Shown here: positions 16,827-25,790 of the stretch, piece by piece | Layout of the letters: every line of letters starts with the position of its first letter | Numbering within the stretch: the first letter of the stretch is position 1 | NCBI GenBank assembly: GCA_905196835.1 | Contig: CAJJWN010000003.1 | Location: 62,001-126,000 of the forward strand | Length of the DNA: 64,000 nucleotides | Direction of reading: 5' to 3' | DNA from: an uncultured Prevotella sp. | GTDB lineage: Bacteria; Bacteroidota; Bacteroidia; Bacteroidales; Bacteroidaceae | Notes under the pieces: model-generated | Database searches by the model: none | Told to the model about the DNA's origin: nothing | The model's input: the letters and a program-made list of their open reading frames with translations, nothing else | Program-made: the position numbers and the translations under genes

Positions 16827-17765
16827 TTATATCGCCCACTCATACGTATCGTAGCACACGCCGCGTCCGCCAAAACCTTCCTTCTGGAAGATAAGGGCTT
16901 CGTTGAGATATGCGCCCCCACGCTCGGTGGAACGCCCGAAGTCGAAATACCTGTAACCGCTATACACGTTGCAAATAAGCTCGCCGAAGATAGCGTCCAA
17001 CGCCCCGAAGCGCTTGCCTTCGGGTGAAGCCGATATGTATTGCGTATGCACTGTGCCGCCGTTAATGTAAACGACGGTGCCGCCCAAAGGCTCGCCCCCG
17101 AGGTAAGACATGTAAAGACGTATATTGTCGGGAAAGCGCCCCATAAGCAGTTGCAGCTCTTCAAGCGTATGCACAGGGGCTACTCCGTACTTGCTTTCAA
17201 GGTTGTTATCAAGTATTTGCCAAAATGCAGCAACATCATCACTCTGTCTTACCGTTACGCCTGCACGCAAAGCCTTCTTCATGCAGCGGCGGCGCAGCTC
17301 GCTGAACTTCAGCCGACGGTCGAGAAAAATTGTGGAAGAGATGTCACGTGAGACAAGCCTTGCGCCACAGACGTTGACTATGGCGTATAGGTCTTCTTCT
17401 GAAGCGTAGCGCGAATAAATCCAAGGCACGGCCTTGTAGACTACTTTCCTTATGCCATGCGCACGCAGATAATCGTTCAATTCACCGAAAAGCGTGCACA
17501 CCTCGGCAGCTTTCGCATCGTCACCCATGACAAGTCCGCCATAGGTAAGCCCTTGATGGGAGTACAACGTGCCGCCATCGATATTGGCAGGCAGCACCGC
17601 ATAGAGCCTGCCTTTTAGGTAGAACATGAGCGAATGGTCGCTGAAGCGGTCGCTGTGGTAGTCCATGTAGCTGCGACGGAACAGGAAAGTGCCGTTCTTA
17701 GAGCCGCCAATAAAAGCGTCCCACTCCGCCTTCCTATCGCTTGAATATCTTATTATTTCGAACAT
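16827..17765 (-). CDS. GNAT/FemAB-like acyltransferase in the Fuc3N locus
   Basis: 312 residues from MFEIIRYSSD. This start overlaps the fdtA stop by 13 bases; the longer frame is rejected because it lies inside fdtA. Features match the acetyltransferase/FemAB fold: WDAFIGGSKNGTFLFRRSYMDYH at the front and AVFYINGGT-like segments (GGTVVYINGGTVHTQYIS) followed by FGALDAIFGELICNVYSGYRYFDFGRS near the end. It lies between fdtA and fdtB, where an N-acetyltransferase for Fuc3N is expected, so it may acylate that amino sugar. The substrate is an inference. Confidence 0.75.
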   Translation of the reverse strand: MFEIIRYSSDRKAEWDAFIGGSKNGTFLFRRSYMDYHSDRFSDHSLMFYLKGRLYAVLPANIDGGTLYSHQGLTYGGLVMGDDAKAAEVCTLFGELNDYLRAHGIRKVVYKAVPWIYSRYASEEDLYAIVNVCGARLVSRDISSTIFLDRRLKFSELRRRCMKKALRAGVTVRQSDDVAAFWQILDNNLESKYGVAPVHTLEELQLLMGRFPDNIRLYMSYLGGEPLGGTVVYINGGTVHTQYISASPEGKRFGALDAIFGELICNVYSGYRYFDFGRSTERGGAYLNEALIFQKEGFGGRGVCYDTYEWAI

Positions 17766-18166
17766 TTCACGTACTCCAAAAACTCGTCGTAATCGCGTAT
17801 GTAGTCGCCCTCGTCGTAAAGCTCGGACGCAAGCACAAGGCACACGGCCCCGGAAGAGAAGTCGTCAAGCGTTCGCCATATGCCAGTCTCTATCTCAAGT
17901 CCCTGGTATGGGTGGTTGAGCAGGAATGTCCTTTTGTCCGTTCCGTCGTCCAGCGTAACCGTAAAACTTCCACTCAAAGCTATAAGAAACTGCTTTAAAC
18001 GTTTGTGGGCGTGTCCTCCGCGACACTCGCCTGCCGGGACATCATATACCCAATAAACACGTTTGATATCGAAAGGTATGTCTGAAAGTCCTTCAACAAC
18101 AGACAAGTTGCCGCGTACATCCACTATTTTCTTTATATCAACAATCTTTGTTTCTGATACTTTCAT
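17753..18166 (-). CDS. fdtA: dTDP-4-keto-6-deoxyglucose 3,4-ketoisomerase, FdtA-like
   Basis: 137 residues, one cupin domain of the WxcM/FdtA family. The motif ECRGGHAHKRLKQFLIALSG carries the two active-site histidines, followed by FTVTLDDG and PYQGLEIETGIWRTLDDFS. It moves the keto group of dTDP-4-keto-6-deoxyglucose (the RfbB product) from C4 to C3. The discrimination between FdtA (galacto product) and QdtA (gluco product) cannot be made by eye. It is first gene of the minus-strand operon fdtA, acyltransferase, fdtB. Confidence 0.88.
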   Translation of the reverse strand: MKVSETKIVDIKKIVDVRGNLSVVEGLSDIPFDIKRVYWVYDVPAGECRGGHAHKRLKQFLIALSGSFTVTLDDGTDKRTFLLNHPYQGLEIETGIWRTLDDFSSGAVCLVLASELYDEGDYIRDYDEFLEYVKCSK

Positions 18167-18319
18167 ACCTTATTAACGTACATTTCCACCTTTTGTTATA
18201 ACATATTACACAAAAAATACAAATTCAATAAATGCTTGTTTATAAACGATACACGGCTTATTCCGCACACAAAATGTCATTTATTGCGCCCTTTTGTTTC
18301 ACAAAAGTCTTTAATTAAG

Positions 18320-18327
18320 TACATTTG
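18320..18327 (+). promoter_or_regulatory. -7 box for the GT-C-like gene
   Basis: TACATTTG, 62 bases before the ATG; a TTTG at 18293-18296 is 23 bases upstream, slightly long for a -33 element. Confidence 0.5.
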
Positions 18328-18388
18328 CAACAATATCAGACACAGAATTTTTGTCTATGTAAATATAACTTTTTTCAAACTGGAACCA

Positions 18389-20146
18389 ATGAATACAAAA
18401 ACGCCTAACAAGAAAGAAAACAACAGCTTCTTGCTGACTTATATTCTATCCATTGCCTTATTTTACACTATTCTTGGCATACAAGGATTTGACATGTGTG
18501 ACGAGGGTTGGGTACTTTCGGGTTTTCAACAGATATTTAATGACCCGAAATCCGTACAATACCTATTTTTATATTATTTGTCAGAATATGTCGGCGGCTT
18601 ATGGTATAAGTTATTTGACGATTGTGGAATATTCGGATTTCGGTTATTGGCTATGCTCACAATTGTAGGCACAACATACATTGTATATCGGATGATGATG
18701 AAATATATGCCAAAATGGAATATACTGGCAGGTGTATTTTGGGCTTTCTTGTGTGCAGGATATGGCATTATGGTGTTTTATCATGACTATTTTACTGCAC
18801 TACTTGCTGCTGGCGCATCTTATGCACTGTTCATATCATTGACTAAAGATAAACCGATTTTGATAGCACTAAGTGGCTTTATCATAGCTGTCAATGTATT
18901 TTCCCGACTTCCTAATCTGTCTCTGGTATCACTAATCTTCGTTCTGATACTTTATTATAGGCATAATCATAATGCAAAAAAAACATTCAAAATGTTGTCT
19001 TATGCAATCATTGGATTTGCCGTTGGTGGCACCATCATATTTGCCCTGATGTCGGCATCAGGACATTTAGACATCTTCCTCACAGCTATTCAGGACGGTT
19101 TTTCAGCTGCAAATGATAAAAAGAGCACCCATAATTTATCTGACATGTTTGTCACTTATGGGCGCAATTACAAACAAGTGGCATTAGACGCTATCTTGAT
19201 TTTTACCGTTCCCGTTTTGACATGGATGTTCCGAAGACGGATACCGAGGCATAACGCTTGGCCTTTGTTCGTCGTTACAGGCTTTATATATGTGGTTTTA
19301 ATATCATTCACATCCACAAATACGTTTACGCTTTACGCAGTTTCTACTGTTGTTTGCATAACGTTGTTAATACGCAATGGCGTACCTTACGAATTGAAAT
19401 GCCTATCATTGATAATTCTCATCAACATGTATGCCTTGCCGCTGGGCAGCGACGGAGGCATAGGCAACATGGGAGAATACTGCGTTTACATGTCGGGGCC
19501 GTTTGCATTAGGCATGTTCTGGAACGCACGCGGCAAATTGCTGACAGACAAACATGCAGCATACATGGTGCTGATGTGCATATCTATATTCATGTTGTTC
19601 GTTTTAAAACGGGGTTTGGTGAACATTGCCAGCCAATGTTATTTCGATGAAGGGTATAGGTGGAACAAGATTTACAGGATTAATTCACCGTTGGCTACGA
19701 CTTATACGACAAAGAAAAACTGTGAAATGCTTGACCCGTTGTTGCGCGAACTTACAAAATATGTAAAGGAAGACGACTACCTGCTATGTTTCCAGAACAT
19801 TCCTACAGTAAACTTTCTTACAAAGACACGGCCTTATCTTTATAATCCATGGGTGTGGACTTATGACCCGACTAACATGGAAAAGAAATTTGACTTGGCT
19901 ATGAAAGAACATGACCGACTGCCGGTAATTGTGCGAGACAAATCAATGCTACCCCGTTGGTACGAGCCTTACGATGATTGGAACAACGACAATGCGGAAG
20001 AAACATACTTGCACAAGAATGCTAAAATCAAATTGATAAACCGCTTTATCAATCAACATGGATATAAGGTTACATGGGAAAACGATGTATTCCAAATTTT
20101 GATACCACCAAGAATGCAACCTGTCAAACAGGCATCCATGCAATGA
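18389..20146 (+). CDS. Polytopic membrane protein, possible GT-C glycosyltransferase
   Basis: 585 residues from MNTKTPNKKENN; an upstream in-frame ATG at 18236 lies before the promoter box and is rejected. About ten or more membrane helices occupy residues 15-420, then a soluble C-terminal domain of about 160 residues (MLDPLLRELTKYVKEDDYLLCF onwards). In the first outside loop the acidic motif GFDMCDEGW resembles the Asp-Glu motif of GT-C transferases that use lipid-linked sugars. The gene is visibly richer in A and T than its neighbours, suggesting transfer. It sits divergently next to the Fuc3N locus, so a surface-glycan role is likely. Confidence 0.65.
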   Translation: MNTKTPNKKENNSFLLTYILSIALFYTILGIQGFDMCDEGWVLSGFQQIFNDPKSVQYLFLYYLSEYVGGLWYKLFDDCGIFGFRLLAMLTIVGTTYIVYRMMMKYMPKWNILAGVFWAFLCAGYGIMVFYHDYFTALLAAGASYALFISLTKDKPILIALSGFIIAVNVFSRLPNLSLVSLIFVLILYYRHNHNAKKTFKMLSYAIIGFAVGGTIIFALMSASGHLDIFLTAIQDGFSAANDKKSTHNLSDMFVTYGRNYKQVALDAILIFTVPVLTWMFRRRIPRHNAWPLFVVTGFIYVVLISFTSTNTFTLYAVSTVVCITLLIRNGVPYELKCLSLIILINMYALPLGSDGGIGNMGEYCVYMSGPFALGMFWNARGKLLTDKHAAYMVLMCISIFMLFVLKRGLVNIASQCYFDEGYRWNKIYRINSPLATTYTTKKNCEMLDPLLRELTKYVKEDDYLLCFQNIPTVNFLTKTRPYLYNPWVWTYDPTNMEKKFDLAMKEHDRLPVIVRDKSMLPRWYEPYDDWNNDNAEETYLHKNAKIKLINRFINQHGYKVTWENDVFQILIPPRMQPVKQASMQ

Positions 20147-20187
20147 CAAGAGCTGACTATCTTTACAATACACGGCAAACGGCATAG

Positions 20188-20275
20188 CAAAAGGCCATGA
20201 ATTGCACGCTAAAAGGCCGTCTTTTAGACGCTAAAAAACGGCCTTTTACAACATAACTGATTATCAATAAGTTAC
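20188..20275. repeat. Family R palindromic repeat (R3) with tail
   Basis: AAAAGGCCGTCTTTTAGACG with CTAAAAAACGGCCTTTT, then the tail CTGATTATCAATAAGTTAC at 20257-20275. It ends four bases from the tatD stop and lies between convergent genes. Confidence 0.85.
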
Positions 20276-20279
20276 AAAG

Positions 20280-21065
20280 CTACGCCTCTATGCCGAACAC
20301 ACGGACGACGTTGGCGTTGGTCGTAGCGGCCACCTCGTCCTCGCTCACACCGTAACACTCGGCAAGACGCTTCAACACGTACAGCGCGAAGGCACTCTCG
20401 TTGCGCTTGCCGCGCATCGGCACGGGTGCCATGTAGGGCGAGTCGGTCTCGATGACGATGCGTTCGAGCGGCACGGCGGCAGGCAGCACCTCGGGCAGGT
20501 GCGACTTCTTGAACGTTAGCACGCCGCCGATGCCGAGCACGAAGTTGTCGAACTGTAACAGCTCGGCGGCCTCTTTATCGTTTCCAGTGAAGCAATGGAA
20601 CACGCCGCCGGGCAGGTCTTTCTTGTATTTCCGCAGCAGACCGACCATCTCGTTCTGCGCCTTGCGGCAATGGAGCATCAGCGGCAGGCGTGTCTCCACC
20701 GACCAGCGCACCTGCTCCTCTAACGCTTCAAGCTGCTCTTTCTCGAACTCACGGCTCCAATAATAGTCCAAACCTACCTCGCCAATGGCTATGAACGGAT
20801 GCTCCGGCGCGTCGAGCCGCGCCTTCATTTGCGACAAAACGTCGCGCCAGTCAGCCTTTACGTCCTCCGGATGGAGGCCGAGCATTGGATAGGCGACGCC
20901 CGGATAACGGGCGCACGCAGCCAACACGGTGTCAACCAACGGCAGGTTGATTGCCGGAATGAACATTTTGCTTACACCTGCGGCCTTCGCGCGGGCCACA
21001 ACTTCGTCACGGTCAAGGGCAAACTCCTCGCCGTCAAGGTGTGTATGTGTGTCGATGAAATTCAT
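20280..21065 (-). CDS. tatD: TatD family metal-dependent deoxyribonuclease
   Basis: 261 residues, standard TatD length. Metal-binding motifs occur in order: FIDTHTHLDG at the start, GEVGLDYYW in the middle, LMLHCRKAQ, VFHCFTGN and ETDSPYMAP near the end. TatD proteins are 3'-5' exonucleases or D-aminoacyl-tRNA-like hydrolases of the amidohydrolase superfamily. Despite the name it is not part of the Tat translocase and is 26 kb away from tatAC here. A family C repeat separates it from the gene upstream. Confidence 0.92.
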   Translation of the reverse strand: MNFIDTHTHLDGEEFALDRDEVVARAKAAGVSKMFIPAINLPLVDTVLAACARYPGVAYPMLGLHPEDVKADWRDVLSQMKARLDAPEHPFIAIGEVGLDYYWSREFEKEQLEALEEQVRWSVETRLPLMLHCRKAQNEMVGLLRKYKKDLPGGVFHCFTGNDKEAAELLQFDNFVLGIGGVLTFKKSHLPEVLPAAVPLERIVIETDSPYMAPVPMRGKRNESAFALYVLKRLAECYGVSEDEVAATTNANVVRVFGIEA

Positions 21066-21077
21066 TGTTTGACTTTT

Positions 21078-21186
21078 TGGAGAGAAGGAGTAAGGAGAGA
21101 AGGAGTAAGTAGATATGTTTTGAAAATAGCCGCATCAATGTTATTGTGCATATATACTTACTCCTTCCCTCCTTTCTCCTTTACTA
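21078..21186. repeat. Inverted repeat, family C (C1)
   Basis: Left arm GGAGAGAAGGAGTAAGGAGA (21079-21116), right arm CTTACTCCTTCCCTCCTTTC (21158-21184). The right arm encodes the last seven residues of the minus-strand gene at 21158. Confidence 0.85.
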
Positions 21187-21877
21187 CTTTAACTTCATTC
21201 TTACGGTAATAATACACCACGCCGAACTTCCTGCACATGTCGAAACGCGTCTCCGCAGGCTCGTCCTTGAAGTGAGCCTCGATTTGGTTCCACAGCTCCA
21301 GTATCACTTCGTCAACCTCCGGGCGTATGCGTTTCAGGCTTTCAAGGGCGCGCGAGGTGTTGTCCTTCAGGCGTTTCTGCTGCTGGTAGCAGTCGTTGAA
21401 AATGTCAACATGCGTGCTAACCATGCCTACCGTGGGGTTGTAAATCGGCCTTCCGCCCTGCTTCACGCGGGCTTTCTCGCCCTCGACGGCCTGCCTTCCC
21501 CAGCGGATTAACGCGCTTGCGCTCTTTATATTGGGCAATGTCGTAGAGTCTTCGTCCAGACCGTAGAGTTTAAGCAACGGCCTCTTGATTTCCCCACGCT
21601 CAACGGCCATCATCAATACTTGCAGGAAATGGCTTACGTATATCGTGGCGTTGCGCTGCAACTTGTCGATTTTTCCCACGCCGCGAAGCTGCGCCGAGTA
21701 CGTAAGGCGGTACTGCTCGGCGGCGGTCAGCAGCCTGTCGTATGCCGGCTGGGCACGGTTTATGGTCTGCCAGTCTACAAAACGGTTGCGCACGGTGTAC
21801 AACTCGTTGCTGTCGAGCACCGTTTTCAGCGCGCGGAGACGCGCCGCGTCAGTCTTTGGAAGTCTACGGTAAGGCAT
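21158..21877 (-). CDS. Hypothetical protein, mostly helical
   Basis: 239 residues, soluble, rich in charged residues and predicted helices. I do not recognise a domain. It begins MPYRRLPKTDAARLRALKTV and contains a stretch KSASALIRWGRQAVEGE and a long helical segment CYQQQKRLKDNTSRALESLKRIRPEVDEVI. No signal peptide or membrane segment. The C-terminal residues KEKGGKE are encoded entirely by the family C repeat arm, so they are probably not part of the ancestral protein. It lies upstream of tatD on the same strand. Confidence 0.7.
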   Translation of the reverse strand: MPYRRLPKTDAARLRALKTVLDSNELYTVRNRFVDWQTINRAQPAYDRLLTAAEQYRLTYSAQLRGVGKIDKLQRNATIYVSHFLQVLMMAVERGEIKRPLLKLYGLDEDSTTLPNIKSASALIRWGRQAVEGEKARVKQGGRPIYNPTVGMVSTHVDIFNDCYQQQKRLKDNTSRALESLKRIRPEVDEVILELWNQIEAHFKDEPAETRFDMCRKFGVVYYYRKNEVKVVKEKGGKE

Positions 21878-21885
21878 TTGTTTTA

Positions 21886-21984
21886 AATTAAAAGTTAAGA
21901 ATTAAGAGTTAAGAATTAAGAAAGATACTTCTGAAAAACGGCTGCAAAGCATGTTTTCTTAATTCTTAACTCTTAATTCTTAAT
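21886..21984. repeat. Inverted repeat, family D (D2)
   Basis: Left arm AGTTAAGAATTAAGAGTTAA, right arm TTCTTAATTCTTAACTCTTA, spacer ending GCAAAGCATGTTTTC. The stop codon of the prenyl synthase gene is in the right arm. Confidence 0.87.
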
Positions 21985-22954
21985 TTTCACGTGTCATCAT
22001 CTTATCGGTATAAGCGGCAAGCACGGCCTTGCGTTCGTCAGGCAGATTGACCTTTGCAAGATACTTGCGGCTCTGCGCGAAGTAGTATTCTATTTTCTCT
22101 TCGGCCACTTTCCTTATCCCTACTTTATCGTAAATGGCGGTCACTGCGGCTATTTTCTCCTTCGGGTCGAAGTCCTTTGCCGTCACCCACCGCGTCAGTT
22201 CGGCGCGCTGCGCGTCGTCCGCACGGTTGAAAGCATTGATGAGCATGTACGTTTTTTTGTTGCAAAGTATGTCGCCACCCACGGCCTTTCCGAACACCGA
22301 AGGGTCTCCGTAAACGTCGAGGCAGTCGTCCTGCAACTGGAAAGCAAGCCCCATCTGCTCGCCAAACTTATACAGATTGTCGGCATCCTCGGCAGGAGCG
22401 TCGGCCAAGAGCGCGCCTATTTTCAACGCACATGCAAGCAAAACGCTCGTCTTGAGGCGTATCATTTCTATGTATTCGGATTCCGTCACGTCTGTACGTG
22501 TCTCGAAATCCATGTCATACTGCTGGCCTTCGCCTATTTCAAGAGCCGTCTCCGTGAAAAGGTCGAGCACTGGTTTCAACTTGTCCGGACGGCATTCCAG
22601 AAAATGACGGTACGCCAATACAAGCATACTGTCGCCCGAAAGGATGGCCGTATTGGCGTTCCACTTCACGTGGACGGTCTGCTTTCCGCGCCTCATTCTG
22701 GCATTGTCCATCAGGTCATCGTGCAATAACGTATAGTTATGGTACGTCTCTATGGCGCACGCCGACGGCAAGATGCTCTCCGGGTCGTCCTTATACATAT
22801 TGTAAGCCATGAGCATCAGCGACGGGCGAATGCGCTTGCCGCCCATCGACAAAACGTATTTCACCGGCTCGTAAAGGCCCTTCGGCTCGCGGTCATACGG
22901 CAGGCCGTCAAGATATTCGTTGAATTTTTCAAGGATTTCGTCAGCTGTCAACAT
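21980..22954 (-). CDS. Trans-isoprenyl diphosphate synthase
   Basis: 324 residues, all-helical prenyltransferase. The first aspartate-rich motif is HDDLMDNARMRRG and the second is LQDDCLDVYGD, both needed to bind the magnesium-diphosphate. GGKRIRPSLMLMAYNMY binds isopentenyl diphosphate. It extends allylic diphosphates in the cytosol. Chain length (farnesyl, geranylgeranyl or longer for menaquinone) cannot be decided by eye, and the residues before the first DDxxD (YHNYTLLHDD) suggest a product longer than farnesyl. Confidence 0.9.
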   Translation of the reverse strand: MLTADEILEKFNEYLDGLPYDREPKGLYEPVKYVLSMGGKRIRPSLMLMAYNMYKDDPESILPSACAIETYHNYTLLHDDLMDNARMRRGKQTVHVKWNANTAILSGDSMLVLAYRHFLECRPDKLKPVLDLFTETALEIGEGQQYDMDFETRTDVTESEYIEMIRLKTSVLLACALKIGALLADAPAEDADNLYKFGEQMGLAFQLQDDCLDVYGDPSVFGKAVGGDILCNKKTYMLINAFNRADDAQRAELTRWVTAKDFDPKEKIAAVTAIYDKVGIRKVAEEKIEYYFAQSRKYLAKVNLPDERKAVLAAYTDKMMTREN

Positions 22955-22992
22955 AGTAATTAAGGTTTATGCAAATGCTGGTTATACTTCTA

Positions 22993-23724
22993 TTATAGTT
23001 TGAAAACTACCGGGATGCAGACATAAGTGCGGCAAGGCTGCCCGTGGTCTTCGCCCGGTTTCCACTTCGGCATCAGCCTAAGCACGCGCAAAGCCTCGCG
23101 GTCAAGCTCGGGACTGGCCGACTTTACAACCTTGCGGTCGGCTATTGTGCCGTCCTTATTGACTATGAACGACACCAGAACCGTGCCCTGCCGCTTGGCG
23201 CGCTGCGCCGCCAAAGGATATTTCAGGTGCTTTGTAAGCCACTGGACGAAGGCCGACATGCCGCCGGGAAACTCCGGCAGACGCTCTACCACTTGGAAGT
23301 TCAGCGGGTTGTCTGCGTCCCCGTTGACAGCTGTAGGCTGCAAGGTGACATCCGAAACGGCGGCAATGTCGCCGAAACCTACGCCGAGCAGCTTCTTTAA
23401 CGCAGCCTTGTCTGAAAGCAGATTGCCCGCCTTCTCTTCCTTTACGGGCTTGTCAACCACATTGATTTTATCAGAAACGGCGGCCTGCCTGCCGCTCGGA
23501 GCGGCGGCTATCATGTCGTCATGATGTACGGCGGGCATCATCTCGATGTCTTGCGAAACATCGTCGAGCACGTCTTCGTCGGCCTCCGGCATACCGCCCC
23601 GCGTCGTAAACTCAAGCGCGACGAGAAACAACGACAGCGCAACCACAAGCCCCAAGAGAAAGCCTGACACCCTGCGGTTGTCCAAATCGGCGCGATATGT
23701 CTTCTTTACGTCCACCAACAACAA
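22993..23724 (-). CDS. tonB: TonB family protein
   Basis: 243 residues: a short basic cytoplasmic start, one membrane helix (FLLGLVVALSLFLVALEF, about 21-40), a variable periplasmic linker and a C-terminal TonB domain (LPEFPGGMSAFVQWLTKHLKYP, then GTVLVSFIVNKDGTI and WKPGEDHGQPCRTYVCIPVVFKL). It carries proton-motive energy from an ExbB-ExbD motor to outer-membrane receptors. The exbBD genes are 13 kb away, which is common in Bacteroidales with several TonB paralogues. Confidence 0.92.
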   Translation of the reverse strand: MLLVDVKKTYRADLDNRRVSGFLLGLVVALSLFLVALEFTTRGGMPEADEDVLDDVSQDIEMMPAVHHDDMIAAAPSGRQAAVSDKINVVDKPVKEEKAGNLLSDKAALKKLLGVGFGDIAAVSDVTLQPTAVNGDADNPLNFQVVERLPEFPGGMSAFVQWLTKHLKYPLAAQRAKRQGTVLVSFIVNKDGTIADRKVVKSASPELDREALRVLRLMPKWKPGEDHGQPCRTYVCIPVVFKL

Positions 23725-23852
23725 CGAGATTTTGCCGCCTTGGCACGCCGGATTTATACTAATAAGTCATTTTTTGCGTTATTATGGTAACTCCGTGCGC
23801 AAGGCATCATGTTTTCATTATGCAAAAGTAACTCTTGTATTTGAAAAAGATG

Positions 23853-23860
23853 TAACTTTG
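23853..23860 (+). promoter_or_regulatory. -7 box for porQ
   Basis: TAACTTTG, 21 bases before the porQ start codon; no clear -33 element. Confidence 0.55.
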
Positions 23861-23881
23861 CGCCAAAATTAACTGATTTGG

Positions 23882-24829
23882 ATGAAAAAAACTTTTTTCA
23901 CGCTTTTGCTGGCGTTTCTCGCCGCCGTGGCTTACGCACAGGACAGCCAGACGGCGTATAACTTCCTGCGTCTGCCCGTCAGCGCGCACGCCGCAGCCCT
24001 CGGCGGAGACAACATAACCATAATAGAAGACGACCCGACGCTCATGTTCGCCAACCCGGCACTGCTCTCGTCGGTCAGCGACAAGAGCATAAACCTAAAC
24101 TTCATGACGTACATGGCCGGGGCGAAAACGGCCAGCGCGTCGTTCACCAAGGTGCTGAAAGACAAGGCGTCGGTGGCCGTCATGGCGCAGTACATGGACT
24201 ACGGAACGATGAAGGAAGTAGACATGAACAACGTGCAGACGGGCGAATTTTCGGCAAAGGACATCGCCCTGAGCGGCGTTTTCAGCTATATGTTGAGCGA
24301 AAGGATTGCCGGAGGCATAACGGCCAAGGTCATCAACTCTTACATCGGCAGCTATTCGTCGTGGGCGATGGGCGTAGACCTCGGCCTTAACTACTATGAC
24401 CCGGAACGCGAATGGTCGCTTTCGCTCGTGGCGAAAAACCTCGGCGGCCAGCTGAAAGCCTACGACAACAAGTATGAGAAGATGCCGCTCGACGTGCAGC
24501 TCGGCGCAAGCAAGCGGTTTGCAGCCCTGCCTTTCCGCCTCTCGGCGACGCTGGTTGACCTGAACCACTGGGACTACGGCTTCATCAACCACCTTGTAGC
24601 AGGCATCGATATATTATTTTCGCAACAGATATACGTGGCCGCAGGCTACAATTTCCGCCGCGCCGACGAGATGAAAACGCTGAAAGGCACCGACGAGGAG
24701 AGCTCGCACATGGCCGGACTTTCGCTCGGAGCGGGCCTCCAGCTTGAGCGTTTCAAGCTGCAACTGGCCTACGGCAAGTACCACGTATCGTCCAACTCAA
24801 TCATCATCAACGCTACTTACAGCCTGTAA
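23882..24829 (+). CDS. porQ: Type IX secretion system protein PorQ
   Basis: 315 residues with a signal peptide ([16 protein letters not shown]). The mature start [39 protein letters not shown] is the signature of the PorQ/PorV-like outer-membrane barrels. PorQ is associated with maturation of type IX secretion cargo at the cell surface. The barrel continues to the terminal NATYSL. It is followed by cmk, with 26 bases between them. Its presence implies a type IX system elsewhere in the genome; no other component is in the window. Confidence 0.88.
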   Translation: MKKTFFTLLLAFLAAVAYAQDSQTAYNFLRLPVSAHAAALGGDNITIIEDDPTLMFANPALLSSVSDKSINLNFMTYMAGAKTASASFTKVLKDKASVAVMAQYMDYGTMKEVDMNNVQTGEFSAKDIALSGVFSYMLSERIAGGITAKVINSYIGSYSSWAMGVDLGLNYYDPEREWSLSLVAKNLGGQLKAYDNKYEKMPLDVQLGASKRFAALPFRLSATLVDLNHWDYGFINHLVAGIDILFSQQIYVAAGYNFRRADEMKTLKGTDEESSHMAGLSLGAGLQLERFKLQLAYGKYHVSSNSIIINATYSL

Positions 24830-24855
24830 GAAACCTTATTTTCAAATATAAAAGA

Positions 24856-25548
24856 ATGAAGAAAATCATAGTGGCCATAGACGGTTACTCGTCGTGCGGC
24901 AAGAGCACGATGGCCAAAGACCTTGCACGCGAAATCGGATACATCTACGTTGACACCGGCGCAATGTACCGCGCGGTGACGCTCTACGCCCTGCGCGGCG
25001 GCTTGTTCCGCCCCGACGGCACAATAAAGGAGGCCGAACTGGAGGCCTGCATGGGCAATATCGGCATATCGTTCAGGCTCAACCCCGAAACGGGCCGCCC
25101 CGACACGTACCTCAACGGGGAATGTGTGGAGCAGGAAATACGCTCGATGGAGGTGTCCGCCCACGTCAGCCCGGTGGCCGCCCTGCCGTTCGTAAGGCGC
25201 GCTCTCGTGGCGCAGCAGCAGGCCATGGGGCGCGAGAAAGGCATCGTGATGGACGGTAGAGACATCGGAACGGCCGTATTCCCCGACGCCGAACTCAAAG
25301 TGTTTGTCACCGCATCGGCTGAAGTGCGCGCCCAAAGGCGTTACGACGAGCTGAAGGCCAAGGGCATGGAGGCCGACTTTGACAGCATACTGAAGAACGT
25401 GCAGGAGCGCGACTACATCGACTCCCACCGCGCCGTTGACCCTCTGCGGCGCGCCGACGACGCGCTGGAGCTGGACAACAGCAACATGACTATTGAAGAG
25501 CAAAAAGCCTGGCTCTTGCAGAAATACCGCGAAGCGGCGAGCAAGTAA
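24856..25548 (+). CDS. cmk: Cytidylate kinase
   Basis: 230 residues, the normal bacterial Cmk length. P-loop [20 protein letters not shown]-binding region [38 protein letters not shown] and the lid region [13 protein letters not shown] are all present, as is the ending NSNMTIEEQ. It phosphorylates CMP and dCMP. It is downstream of porQ and in the same direction, likely co-transcribed. It should be distinguished from the cytidylate-kinase-like gene at 736. Confidence 0.95.
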   Translation: MKKIIVAIDGYSSCGKSTMAKDLAREIGYIYVDTGAMYRAVTLYALRGGLFRPDGTIKEAELEACMGNIGISFRLNPETGRPDTYLNGECVEQEIRSMEVSAHVSPVAALPFVRRALVAQQQAMGREKGIVMDGRDIGTAVFPDAELKVFVTASAEVRAQRRYDELKAKGMEADFDSILKNVQERDYIDSHRAVDPLRRADDALELDNSNMTIEEQKAWLLQKYREAASK

Positions 25549-25553
25549 ATCGC

Positions 25554-25640
25554 CAAAGGCCATCTTTCGCATTGCGAAAGGCCGTCTTTCGTCCCCTAAA
25601 AGGCCGTCTTTTACACGCTAAAAGACGGCCTTTTATAATG
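25554..25640. repeat. Family R palindromic repeat (R11)
   Basis: Four related units from CAAAGGCCATCTTTCGCATT to CTAAAAGACGGCCTTTT; the best pair is AAAAGGCCGTCTTTTACACG / CTAAAAGACGGCCTTTT. No clear tail. Confidence 0.8.
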
Positions 25641-25714
25641 CGCTGGATGACAGGCGGTTACGCCGTCGGCAATCGTATGACAGAAAAAACACCAATATTT
25701 CACGCGGAAAGGCG

Positions 25715-25743
25715 TTGCCTTTTTGCGTTTTTTTGTACTTTTG
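25715..25743 (+). promoter_or_regulatory. Promoter of the lutABC operon
   Basis: TTG at 25715-25717 and TACTTTTG at 25736-25743, spacing 18. The leader to lutA is about 45 bases. Confidence 0.65.
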
Positions 25744-25790
25744 CGAATGGTAAAACGCCGGTTGTCGGCGTACAATACATTGTGAACAAG

